Assembly (NCBI GenBank): GCA_018881555.1
Contig: JACAXG010000055.1
Coordinates: 1,550,001-1,614,000 of the forward strand
Length of the DNA: 64,000 nt
Direction of reading: 5' to 3'
Origin: Amblyornis subalaris
Taxonomy: Eukaryota; Chordata; Aves; Passeriformes; Ptilonorhynchidae
The notes below the pieces were generated by a model. That model saw only the letters and a program-made list of their open reading frames with translations, searched no databases and was not told where the DNA came from. Every line of letters starts with the position of its first letter. The first letter of the stretch is position 1. Shown here piece by piece: positions 54,701 to 64,000 of the stretch. The position numbers and the translations under genes are program-made.

Positions 54701-57700
54701 TTGCTCCTCCTGAAGGATTCTTTAACATTCCGCAAAATCTGTACACAACCCTTTACTCCATAAGAACAGTAGACTTACACACTGCTGTCTTTGGAAAATG
54801 AGCAAACAGAACTTATTACCACACAAGCTATTTGACACAACCCAGAGCATTGCCTAACTGACTTGGTTTAGTTTCATGTGCCTGAAAGAACTGCAATTTT
54901 AGGCAGAGTTTGCAAGTTCTTATACCCCAGGGTCACTACAGCAGCTTTGTGGCTGTATTCAACCGCCTCCATGAAAATTCAGAATGGCATCTTTGAAGCA
55001 ACAGAAGCAGCACCCATTTCCTCAGAAGGGGACAAAAAAGCTGAATATTTAAACTGAATGGTAGTTCATGTAAAATTGTATTTTCATATAGCATTTAATG
55101 AACAGTATGTCACAAAATTTCAGAAACCTCTGATGTTTGGGTTTACTGAAATGACTATTCAGTCACATTGCTTCAACCAGATTTAGTCCATGTAAAAGAA
55201 GCTTTATGAATGGCCTGGATGACTATAACCACATACAGTGAAGTAACGTGTTGGTGTGTGCCCCCATATACAAATTATCAGCATCTAGCTGTAATACAGT
55301 TAATGGAAACAAAACTTTAAGAATACATTTACACTCAAATTTAAGCATATTATGAAAGGTGACTACTAACAGATCCATTACTTAATCCTGAAGTGATAAA
55401 AAGGCACAAGGCATGTCTAAAGTGACAGTTGTCCATGACCTATTAACACATTGCTAATAGCACAGTTTCTTACAACTGATCAGCTGTGTAACACACAGGT
55501 CATTTTCTCCAAGGCAATTATCCTTCTAATGCACTATCTAATTTTGGGGAAAATAAGTGCTCTAAACTGTTGATGTTTGTTCAAAAGGACCCAGTTNACA
55601 AGAATTCCATGCAAGCCTGCGCTTACACCAGTTAAATCTTTGTTCTGAAGTTTCAGGAAACAGTTTACCATCTAGTTGACTCTACCTAAGCGTTTTTCCC
55701 AGTTTAACCTCTACAGATACAAATAACTTCTCTTGAAAATACAGCATGCATTTTATAAGCTATATCACAAAGTATTAGTGTTTCTATGTACTACAAGTAT
55801 GAAACTCATTTAAAAAAATACTAGAAAACATCACTTCCAAAAATGTCTGTACAGTAGGATCTTAAAAAAAATGCAGAGATATAAAACTTCTACCTTTTTT
55901 TACTAAGTTTCCAGATTATATGCTTGTCTTACAAATTTGAAAGATATCTTCACAGATACTCAAGAAGTGCACTAATAGTACTTAATCAGAAAGGTTTATG
56001 CAAATGCACATTAATACACAGACAAGCTTTAAAGAGGGGCATTTCTGAAGTGCTACAGTTGAACAAAGTATTTCTGGTATCCTTAATGCTGTTCCAGAAT
56101 CAGAACAAAATCTATGTCATGATTGGCATCAGTACATGGACTTTCACTATGTATCTTAGTAGTTCAAATCGGTGATTTAGAATAGTGTAGACTGTTAATT
56201 CATTTTTAGCAGCCTTTATGCATTTTAGAAATTGTGCCTTTTCCTGAAAAAAAACAAAAACCAAAACAAAGACACAACCCTCAAAAAAATACAGAAAGCA
56301 AGTTTTATAACATCTGGTGTAGCACTTCTTAAGATCCTTAGAAGTCAAACACATTGCATCTTCCTTTTTTTTCAATAGCATTTTCACAAAACAATGAGTT
56401 AGAAATACTTACATATAAAAATGTCAAAAATAAAACCAAGAGGTAAAAAGCACAGAAACTACTTTTTTACCTGTTTCAAATCAGACCCATTCAAATTGCT
56501 TTTCACACTTCAGAAAACAGCACCTTAAGCACTTTGTTGTCTTCAAACCTACAAGTTTCATCTTAGACAGGTTGAATAGAGCAGATACACAATCAGTTAA
56601 GTTAGTTACCTGTGCCCTCTTGAATGAAAGGTATAAAGAGATCTGTGACTAGACGTAACAAAGTTGTTACATGTTAAAAACCATTATTATTTAGACTGAT
56701 GATCTATGACAGGATCATTTTGACAGCACTATCTCCTGAGTGGTGAGGGTCCCCTACACAATGCCTATCACAAAAAAAAACCACTGTCAGCCATCCACTG
56801 TGTTCCATGACAACAGACTAGTCAGATACATAACTCAAAAGACGAAGCAAGACTGTCATATACCACAAAACAATTGAAACGCATCTGATTTTTGAATGTT
56901 CATATTTCAGTTCTCCTATAACAATGGCAACCTACATTAAACAAGAGTGTCAGAATGCTATTCTCAAAACTATCACATCAGAAAACAAAAATTAGTTAAT
57001 TGTGGATGAATTAAAATAAAAAAAGAAATCAGCAAACAATATTTATTGAGGTCTTTCTAAATTCTAGAAGAGCTGTTTTCTTTGCCTCCATACAGAAGGA
57101 GTTTGACTTCCAACCCTTGTTTGATGTAAGACACATGTTCATTACAGACAATCAGAACCTAGACCATGTTGGTTGCATTCATACAGCATGAAACACCAAG
57201 AGGAAGTAATTTATACTTATTTCCTTCTGCCCAAATAGCAATGTCAGCAGAAACCAAGGAAAAAGTGTATTCCTGGATGTACTGCAACCCTACTAGCAAA
57301 ATCCTAACGTACATTCTCTTAGGAAAAAGCCCACTTGCCCCCATACCCACATACACATGATTACTGGAAAGGCATACAGATATGTCTGTCCTGTTTTCAA
57401 ACTATCCACTTCATTTAATCCTAATTGTGCATACCCAAAGTACTGAAGTGATCTACTAATAAGTCCCGCTTACTTCCTAGCACAAACTAATTAAACACAT
57501 TTGATCTCCAGTGACAAACTTGCACTGGTGCCCAGATTATAGAATTTATCTTGTTATTGAGGGGAGATGGGGAGGCAGTGGTGGAGTGGGTAATAATCAA
57601 CTTTCCACCTTCCAAGCGGAAGTTGTTTCCAGGTATGTCAGTGGCATTATTAAATTGCAGCCTTAGTCATCTACACTCTGGACTTTCAATAGCAATCAGC

Positions 57701-60304
57701 CAGGCTTATCAGCTTACCTGTGCACACCTCTAGCTTCTCTACCCTCTCCTCCAGCACTCCCTGGCACCCATCAAGTACTTTTAGTTCATTCACTCGGGCC
57801 TATATTCAACTCTCTAAGCCTATTACTCCACACATTCAAGGGCAATAAAGAAAAAGTAAAGAATCATTTTCATTTGCATTCACCCACTATTCCGTTTGTA
57901 TTTTAGATTCCANTTTGACTTGGAAATGAAGTGATGAGTAACAGCAACTCCTATTCCACAAACTTGCTACTGTTTAGCAGGACAGTACATCCTGCACTTA
58001 ATGAGAAAATACAACTTCCTCCCTTCTCACCCCCCCCAAAATCTAATTCTTAAAGTAAACAGAATACTGACACTTATATTCCCTTCACCTCTCTTTTCTT
58101 CTCCTTTCTCAATCATTTTAAAGAGCACCTAAGCATGGCTCTGTTAAGACAACCAAATACACCCCAAAACANATACCTCAAAATACCCCAATATGTTCAT
58201 AGTGAAAAAAAATAAAAATCAGCAATTACGATTCTTGTCACCACACTAATCTATGTCTGCTTTTCTACATAAAGCTGAATATTAGAGCTGACGATCAGCA
58301 TTCTAGTTTCCTGGTTTTCCTTTAATTTAGAATACAAAATATCAAATATGAAAGTTTGAAATACNAAGTGTTAAGAGGACAAAAGAAATTTTGAACACAA
58401 TTCTCTCCAAAACATTTGACATTGTTTCAGTTAATACATCTTTCTCCTGAAATGCCTTGCCCATTAGTTCCTACAATCCCATTTTCCCACTTTTAGCAGC
58501 ATTCTCTTTCCTTGCTGTGCCAGGAAAGCAATNGCAATACTCACTGCCTATACAGTTGAAAGCTCCGAAAACAACATGATGTCAAACAGAGAAATTGAAA
58601 CAAAAGCTGTTTTTCCATACAGATATGCCACTGCTTCAAAGAAAGGATGATAAAAATAGGTATTTTATACCATTTGACTATAACAAAGCTAAAACATTAA
58701 GATATTTATCAGATATGAAATGGTAAAAGTGGGTTAGGAGATCTAGTGAAAAGTATTTAACATAAAGGTTATTAAAAACGTCCTGCATTTTGCACTNGTC
58801 TAGGCCACCCTTTCTGTAAAGCAAATATAGTTTACATGGACAAGGACTCATCGGTACAAGGCAAGATGTCAATTTGTGTTAAATTGCAATTATATTACTA
58901 AAAGTATCACTTAATGAAACGCTTCTGTCAAATTCTGTAACTTCAAGCTCTCATGTGAAGAATTAGAAGGGTCCCATCGCTCCAATGCCGTTCTTCATTT
59001 CACACATTTCCTTTCCCACACGCTCAGACGTTTCAGCAGCATACTTTTAGTATTTGCAAAATCCTGCCCAAAGAGCGCGGCCCATTTCCCACGGGCTCCC
59101 TCCCCACCCTGGATGAACTCGTTACTTCCCAAAGTCCACTTCCTCTTCCACCCCTGGACCTGCCAGCGCTCCCAACGCCCCTCCGCCTTGCGCAACATCC
59201 GCGGCCTCCTCCCCACATTTCAGACAATCCCCGATGCGACACTTACATTGAGATTTTTTTTTTTGTTCCCAGACCACTAGCACAGACTGACAGCTTAAAG
59301 GAGTAACGATGTGCTTGTAATCCCGAAGAGCGCCGCATAATAAAACGAGCTACAAAGACAGATCCGGAGGGCACTAACNCGCTCTCCTTCAGCTCTTCTG
59401 TGGGTCAAGCTGCATTTTGATATTAAGTATTTAAACGATATTGAAAAGTGCCAGCAACATCTGCCCAATCAAAATTATTGTTCGCAGCTCAGACCACCAA
59501 TTCAAAAGATAAAACTCCCTAGATATTTTCACAGCCGATTAAACAGCTAAAATAAACCAGGAAAAGCACTAATTCTCCAACAGAATTTTTCCCCGAGCGC
59601 ACACGTTAACCAAAGGCTGACGGTGAACTGATCTGGAAGGAAGAAAGGACGAGGGATACAGGCAGGGCTGCGATGGGGGATGGGAGAGAAGGGAGATGTT
59701 AGGGAAGATGAATATTCCTCCAAGGACTATCAATACATTTAACACATCTCCTCGGAAAGAAGAGAAATCAAGCAGGCAGCTACAGGGGCAGATAAAAGGG
59801 AAGGAGGGAAGGAGTGCCCGATTATCCCCAGCAGACATCATACACGGCAACCCTGCAGAAAAGGGGCTGCAAGGGCGAGGAACCGCTCGCAGCCCCCCCC
59901 CGCCCCCCCGAGCCGCCTCTGTCCCCTTTATGTGCTCAGGAAAGCAGCGGGGCGGGCGGACGAGGAGCCTCCCGGTCAATTTTGCAAGAGCCCTTCACTC
60001 ACCAGCTCCCCAGGAGCGGGGCAGCGCCGGGGCCGCGGTGACAAACCTTTCGGGGGTGGGGGCAGGCAGGGGGGTGAAGCCAGGCGGACAGTCCCTGCCC
60101 CCACTGAGCTCCGAAGTGGTGGGGGGCACGGGGAGCCGGCCGAGCCCCGGGGGCACACAATAGCAGGTCACCCCCAGGGAAGCGACGCTCGCCCGCCCCG
60201 ACACCCCCTCGCTCGCGGGGGAAAGGGGAAGGGGCTGTGGGTCACCCCCCGCCCCGGGGGGCGGCAGGAGCCCCGCCCGCCCCGCCCGCGCCGCCGCCCC
60301 TCAC

Positions 60305-60403
60305 CATGAAGTCGCTGGCGAAGTTGTCCTCCCCATTGTGGTCTGTGTCCTTCATGGCCTGGACTCGCTTAATGAATTTCCTCAGGATCTCCTCCTGGCT
60401 CAT
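60305..60403 (-). CDS. PTPN12: PTPN12 exon 1 (coding part), residues 1-33
   Basis: This exon encodes 33 codons, starting M-S-Q-E-E-I-L-R-K-F and ending D-N-F-A-S-D-F-M, then donor GTGAGG (phase 0). The mammalian protein starts M-E-Q-V-E-I-L-R-K-F and has the same length up to this junction. The start at 60403-60401 is supported in two ways. An in-frame TGA lies upstream at 60490-60488 with no ATG between, and the start has A at -3. The segment is the helical lead-in to the phosphatase domain. The transcription start was not determined, so the 5'UTR extent is unknown. Confidence 0.96.
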
Positions 60404-60735
60404 CCTGCCCCGCCGGTCGCCCTGCGGAGCGGGAGCCCCGGCCGCCCGCCCGCTCTCCGCCCGGAGCCCCCTCCGCCGCACGACCCGTCACCCGGCTGCC
60501 TTCCTTCCCCTCCCTGCCTCGCCTCTCCCCCGCCCGGGCCTGCCCGCGGCCTGCTGGCTCGACTCCCGCCCCGCTCACGGCCGCCCGGCCGCCCGCTCCA
60601 TCCTCCCCTCCCTCCGCCCGACCCTCCCTGGAGCCGCCGACACGGACACGACACGGTCCCTCCTCCCCGCGCACGCGCGCCGCCAGCCCCGCCCTGCTCC
60701 CTGTGCCCGCCCTGCCCCGGCACCGCCCCGCGCCC

Positions 60736-60786
60736 ATTGGCTCCTCCGACGGCCGCCTCGTTCTATTGGCGACCGTGCACGCCAAT
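60736..60786. promoter_or_regulatory. Cluster of three CCAAT boxes
   Basis: CCAAT occurs on the minus strand at 60740-60736 and 60769-60765, and on the plus strand at 60782-60786, all within 51 bases. This is about 335-380 bases upstream of the PTPN12 start codon. The two minus-strand boxes are spaced by 29 bases. The spacing and the GC boxes beside them fit an NF-Y/Sp1 core-proximal promoter. The plus-strand box would suit a divergent transcript. Confidence 0.75.
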
Positions 60787-60853
60787 CGCCGGCAGGGCGG
60801 GCCTGGAGGGAGTCCCTGGCTGCTCTCTGCGCCTCGTCCGCCCCGCTCCGCCG

Positions 60854-60867
60854 CCCCCCCCCCCCCC
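60854..60867. repeat. Poly-C run of 14
   Basis: Fourteen consecutive C within the CpG island, immediately left of CATTGC. The length is prone to polymerase slippage and to miscounting in assemblies. Confidence 0.95.
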
Positions 60868-61031
60868 ATTGCTTTCCCGCGGATGGGACCGCCCGAAGCG
60901 TGCCTCATGGAGCGCTGGAAGGGACCACTTGGCGCGCGGGGGGGAAGCTGAGCGGAGCGGAGCGCGGCTTCCCCCGGCTGGAACACAATGGGCGGCGGTG
61001 GGTGCCCGCGGCGCCGCGCTGGGAGGCAGCG

Positions 61032-61050
61032 GCATGTCGGGACATGTAGT
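61032..61050 (-). promoter_or_regulatory. ZNF143/THAP11-type element
   Basis: On the minus strand the sequence is ACTACATGTCCCGACATGC. The extended ZNF143 (Staf) consensus is ACTACAATTCCCAGCATGC, from memory. Sixteen or so of 19 positions agree, including the ACTACA and CATGC ends. It lies 630 bases upstream of the start codon inside the CpG island. Its inner part is also a CATGTC-GG-GACATG inverted repeat. Confidence 0.7.
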
Positions 61051-61289
61051 CGCGACAGCGCCGCGTCCCAGGGCTGCGGGGCTGGGGGCTCACGCATCGT
61101 TCCGCTGAAACGCGCGGATCAGAATGGTCCCGCCCCGAGTGGGAAGCCCGCAGCCGGGGGAAGTGCCGGGCGGTCCCTGCGGTGGCGGTGCCCGAAGCGC
61201 GGCCGTGGTGAACGCCGGACAGCGGGAAAATGGCGGGGCGGGACGGGGCAGCGGACGGGCGCGGACACCTGGCCGGGGACAGCTCCTCG

Positions 61290-61455
61290 CGTATTTGTAT
61301 TAAGTATATATATATGTGTGTGTGTTTGTATATTAAGTATATATATGTATATGTAAGTGTATATTCTTTATGAAGTGTATATATATGTGTGTGTGTGTGT
61401 ATATATGTATGTGTATATAAACACTTAATATATAGACTGTATATACTTAATAAAA
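61290..61455. repeat. TA/TG microsatellite upstream of the CpG island
   Basis: Interrupted runs of TATATA, TGTGTG and repeated TTAAGTATATAT units begin right after the GC-rich island. The change from over 70% GC to nearly pure AT/TG within a few bases is abrupt. Such tracts are length-polymorphic and can form Z-DNA or cruciforms. Confidence 0.93.
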
Positions 61456-64000
61456 ATGTCCGCAGGCGAAGCTGAACCATGGAGGTGCCGCCGGCAGGTG
61501 TCCGCGGGCTCCGGCCGGTGCCATGCAGGGAGAGGGTCCCGCACCCCTCGGCACCTGCAGCAGGGGGCTCAGGCTCCCCGCGCCTTCCTATTTTAAACAT
61601 AGTTTAAAATCTCTGCCTTACGTAGTGTTGGATCATTTGGCAACGTGCTATTTCATTCTTTATTTTATATGGAAAAGTTAAGCTGCTTCATGTTTGGTGT
61701 CCTGATGACGTTTGTAACTTCTGCTTCAGCAAAGCAAAGCAATTTTAGAGGTGCGTGTATGTATAGCCTTATAGCTTAATAAATATTCCAAGTGAAGTTA
61801 CTTAAAGTATAGTTTTATTGGTGAAGAACTACACAGCCATGAGGGATGCAGTTGATCCAATAAAACTCTGTCACACAGGCAGATGATAAAGGTCCATGTT
61901 GAGAAGCATAACCCGGTTAAGTCACTCCTGCCAAATCTGCTCATTCCCTCCCACGGGAGCGTGTGGCGCTTGCAGTCACACCAACACAACCCCTTGTTGG
62001 ACACTACATCGAACCAGCTCAGGGAACTCAGTCAGCTGCAATATAAGCCTATAGAAAACCAGTGTTTTCTTCTCAGATCATTTCGTCAGTCTGGCTTTGT
62101 TACNGAAAGAAGCCTACAAAAAGCTTGGTCTTCCTGTGTAGGTGTAAGATACTGCTGTTTTAGAAGACCGCCAAAGAACACCACTTCCACACCAGAATTA
62201 GCGCAATGGCATGTTACCACCCTCTGCCCAATTCAGTGCCCACCAACTCACCATCTTCCTACTGGAGGCAAGTTTTGAGATATGACATAGGAACTTCAAC
62301 TGGAGCTGCTACTGCATGGACACAGTTCCTTCTCATGCATCTGCTACCAACAGAGTCATCTCTGGCAGAGGGGCAGGTTGGAAAATTGAGAGGCTTAGTA
62401 TTTTCACATGACTTGCTGCAGACTTCAGCATCTTAAAAAGGGCTGGGTTTTTTAGCAGTTGATGTTCATCAACTAATGTACAGCAGACATAAGGACACAT
62501 TAAGGAACTGGGAAAGGGTGTCAGTTTTGTGCTGCGGTTTAGTGAAGCCTGAGCACTCCACACAAGCACATCAGCTGTCAAAGCTCAGTCTCCTCTCCAT
62601 GTCCTTTGGACCAGCTTCCATAATAAGCTGATCAATTGGCCCTGAAAAGCCACAAAGATACTTGCTTTTCTTATTTTAATCCCTGTCATCCTTCTCCAAC
62701 CCTCCTTTTCTACAATACCAAAAAGCAGCATTAGAGGGAAATACAGAAACAAGAGAGAGAGACCAGAGACCACAAGGATAGCTGGGGTTTGGATCATTAG
62801 ATAGTTTTCCATGTCACCTTACTTGATTTCCATCTGCTTAGGAAGGCTGCTGTTTGCTCAGCAGTTGTCCTGGTAAATCTGCTCCCAGTGCCAGATGGCA
62901 GGTAACTTTAGAAAAGTGATACTAGAGACTAAGCAACCAATCAATGAAGTCTTGAATGTTGTATGGTTTTCTTCATTTATTCACACAATGAAGTTACAGA
63001 GGAGGAAAGGAAAGACCATGATGAATCTGATATTGTTATTGCCCGACATGGAAAGTACCCAGTTGTCAGTCTGGCCTCATTCATAATATGTTCCTGCACT
63101 GTAATAAGCCTAACAGTGACCTTTCATTTGGGTTAGCTGATAAGAAGGTTATACAGTCTCAGAAGAGAAAAAAAGCCCACAAACTAGGCATGTGTCACTC
63201 GCCAAAACAAAGGTATATATGAGACAAAAAAATTAGGAACAGTGTGGTGGAGAACTNTGCCTGGCATTGTCTGCACGTGCATGTGTATCTGTACCTGTGA
63301 GAGCTGCTGGACAGTCCTGAGCACAAACCCAATAGCACCAATTTTAGCTCCCACAGCCCTGCAAATGCTGCATGAGGCTGTCTCATTTCTGTGCTATGAA
63401 CATAGACACCTAAACCTTCAGCAGCAAAAATAGCATTTTAACTAAGACTTTTGATCTGAGGCTCAAACTGCCTGGGTTAGCCCCAGACATCTGACCAATG
63501 CAGCATGTGTGCATGAGTGTGTATTTGTGTAGCTGTAGGAGAGGGGCGGAAAAACGGAGACACAGGGTAAATTACTCACCCTATAGATAGAACAGGAAGT
63601 TTCAACCCAAATCTGCAGAAGAAAATTGTGGTTATGTCTTAACAATCCACTCAAGTATGGTCCTTGAAGAAAAGCAAGTAGATCACCTACAGCCTCTCTG
63701 CGGTAATCTTACTTTGCCTTGCTGTACACTAATCCAGCTGCTGCAGGGAAGGAAGACAGACAGCTTTTTCTGTTCAAAGGTGGCTTCTCATGTTCCCACA
63801 AGGTAAACATGTGTAAACTGGTAAATGTGCTTCCTGGCATGCATTCCATGGTGCTGCCCGGTCACTGGGCGGGAGTACCACACATCCCAGTCTACCAACC
63901 TTCAGAGGTTTCCCTCGAGCTGAGATGGAGCACAGGCTCACCTCAAAGCTGTTTGCCTTCAATGCCCCTGTGGCTTGGAGCTGTGTTCAAAACTCAGTGC
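61456..64000. other. Upstream flank of PTPN12, no recognised gene
   Basis: After the microsatellite there is a short GC-rich piece (61460-61590), then AT-rich sequence to the window end. Open frames of 60-130 codons exist on both strands but match nothing I know and contain no clear splice-joined structure. The mammalian neighbour on this side is GSAP, in head-to-head orientation. I could not find any GSAP sequence here. Confidence 0.75.

Larger units (their letters stand above)
28307..60304 (-). other. PTPN12 intron 1 (32 kb)
   Basis: A very long first intron, as is usual for this gene. It contains short CR1 pieces at 33920-33973, 40540-40892 and 41876-41960, a (CAT)n run at 35977-36004, a solo LTR at 47633-48729, a degenerate ATACA-rich tract near 54390-54600 and a GC-richer patch near 59040-59245. 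It ends in the CpG island. The long stretches between these (28307-33900, 34000-35970, 36005-40540, 42000-47600, 48730-54390, 54600-59040) are AT-rich and show no gene or nameable repeat. Confidence 0.85.
1..60403 (-). other. PTPN12: PTPN12 (PTP-PEST) gene, 5' part: exons 1-12 of the coding region
   Basis: PTPN12 is a ubiquitous cytosolic protein tyrosine phosphatase. From family knowledge, it dephosphorylates p130Cas, paxillin, Shc, Pyk2 and related adhesion and immune-signalling proteins. Twelve exons were found by translating the minus strand; every intron begins GT and ends AG, and the reading frame stays open across all junctions. The joined coding sequence is 1,025 bases. Intron phases in order are 0,1,0,0,0,0,0,2,0,0,0 and 2 after exon 12. 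The whole phosphatase domain is inside the window. The C-terminal tail, which is over half of the roughly 780-residue mammalian protein, is missing because the window ends inside intron 12. PTPN12 is preferred over the related PTPN22 and PTPN18 because the N-terminal segment, the residue numbering and the PPPKPPR motif all match PTP-PEST. Confidence 0.97.
59850..61290. promoter_or_regulatory. CpG island spanning the PTPN12 promoter, 5'UTR, exon 1 and start of intron 1
   Basis: This is the only strongly GC- and CpG-rich stretch in an otherwise AT-rich window. It includes many CGCG and GCGC steps, several GC boxes (for example GCCCCGCCC near 60686-60694 and CCGCCCC near 60724-60730) and no TATA box close to the expected start. 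It is typical of a broadly expressed gene with dispersed initiation. A TTGGCGCG element near 60929 resembles an E2F site but is unproven. Confidence 0.92.

Noticed and set aside
60401..60481. N-terminal extension of PTPN12 starting at 60481
   Set aside because: The codon at 60481-60479 is GTG, not ATG. The nearest in-frame upstream codon block contains a TGA at 60490-60488. The ATG at 60403 gives the family's normal N-terminus.
60237..61108. Long overlapping open frames on both strands (up to 270 codons) in the CpG island
   Set aside because: They are Pro/Arg/Ala/Gly-rich in all frames because stop codons are rare in GC-rich DNA. They overlap exon 1, the 5'UTR and the promoter and match no family I know.
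61456..64000. First exon of the expected head-to-head neighbour GSAP
   Set aside because: No frame on the plus strand resembled the GSAP N-terminus, and in mammals the two genes are well separated.
1..64000. CRISPR arrays, operons, tRNA or rRNA genes
   Set aside because: There are no regularly spaced direct repeats and no ribosome-binding-site spaced gene strings. No sequence was seen with a T-arm and acceptor fold of a tRNA. The content is that of a single vertebrate gene locus.

Overview
This is vertebrate nuclear DNA, almost certainly from a bird. It carries CR1 LINE fragments that include recognisable CR1 reverse-transcriptase C-terminal coding sequence. It also carries two solo LTRs of the kind abundant in Neoaves, large AT-rich introns with GT-AG splice sites, and a CpG-island promoter. 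There is no sign of bacterial, plasmid or phage organisation.

One protein-coding gene fills almost the whole window, on the minus strand: PTPN12, which encodes the cytosolic protein tyrosine phosphatase PTP-PEST. I could place coding exons 1 to 12 with base-level splice junctions. They run from the start codon at 60403 down to 5979. Joined, they give 1,025 coding bases: 341 complete codons plus two bases of codon 342. The numbering agrees with the mammalian protein at every landmark I checked: Ser39, the NRY phosphotyrosine loop at 62-64, WPD Asp199, catalytic Cys231, Arg237, the Q-loop at 278-283, and the SH3-binding PPPKPPR around Pro337. The complete catalytic domain is therefore present. 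The exons for the long C-terminal tail (PEST, NPLH, C-terminal homology) lie beyond base 1, outside the window.

Layout from right to left, in the direction of transcription. 61456-64000 is upstream flank with no recognised feature. 61290-61455 is a TA/TG microsatellite. About 59850-61290 is a CpG island that holds the promoter (three CCAAT boxes, GC boxes, a ZNF143-type element), the 5'UTR and exon 1. 28307-60304 is intron 1 (32 kb), with a 1,097-bp solo LTR and three short CR1 pieces. 15563-28306 holds exons 2-11, which encode most of the phosphatase domain. 6065-15562 is intron 11, with a second solo LTR and a CR1 fragment. 5979-6064 is exon 12, the proline-rich adaptor-binding segment. 1-5978 is part of intron 12.

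The points most worth a second look are a dense run of non-conservative changes in exon 11 (residues 300-306), a strong ZNF143/THAP11-type site in the CpG island, both LTRs lying in the same transcriptional sense as the host gene, and a possible divergent transcript from the island. I found no evidence of a novel multi-gene system. About one base in 500 is a single N, and one of these falls inside exon 9. Comparisons with the mammalian protein come from memory, not from an alignment.
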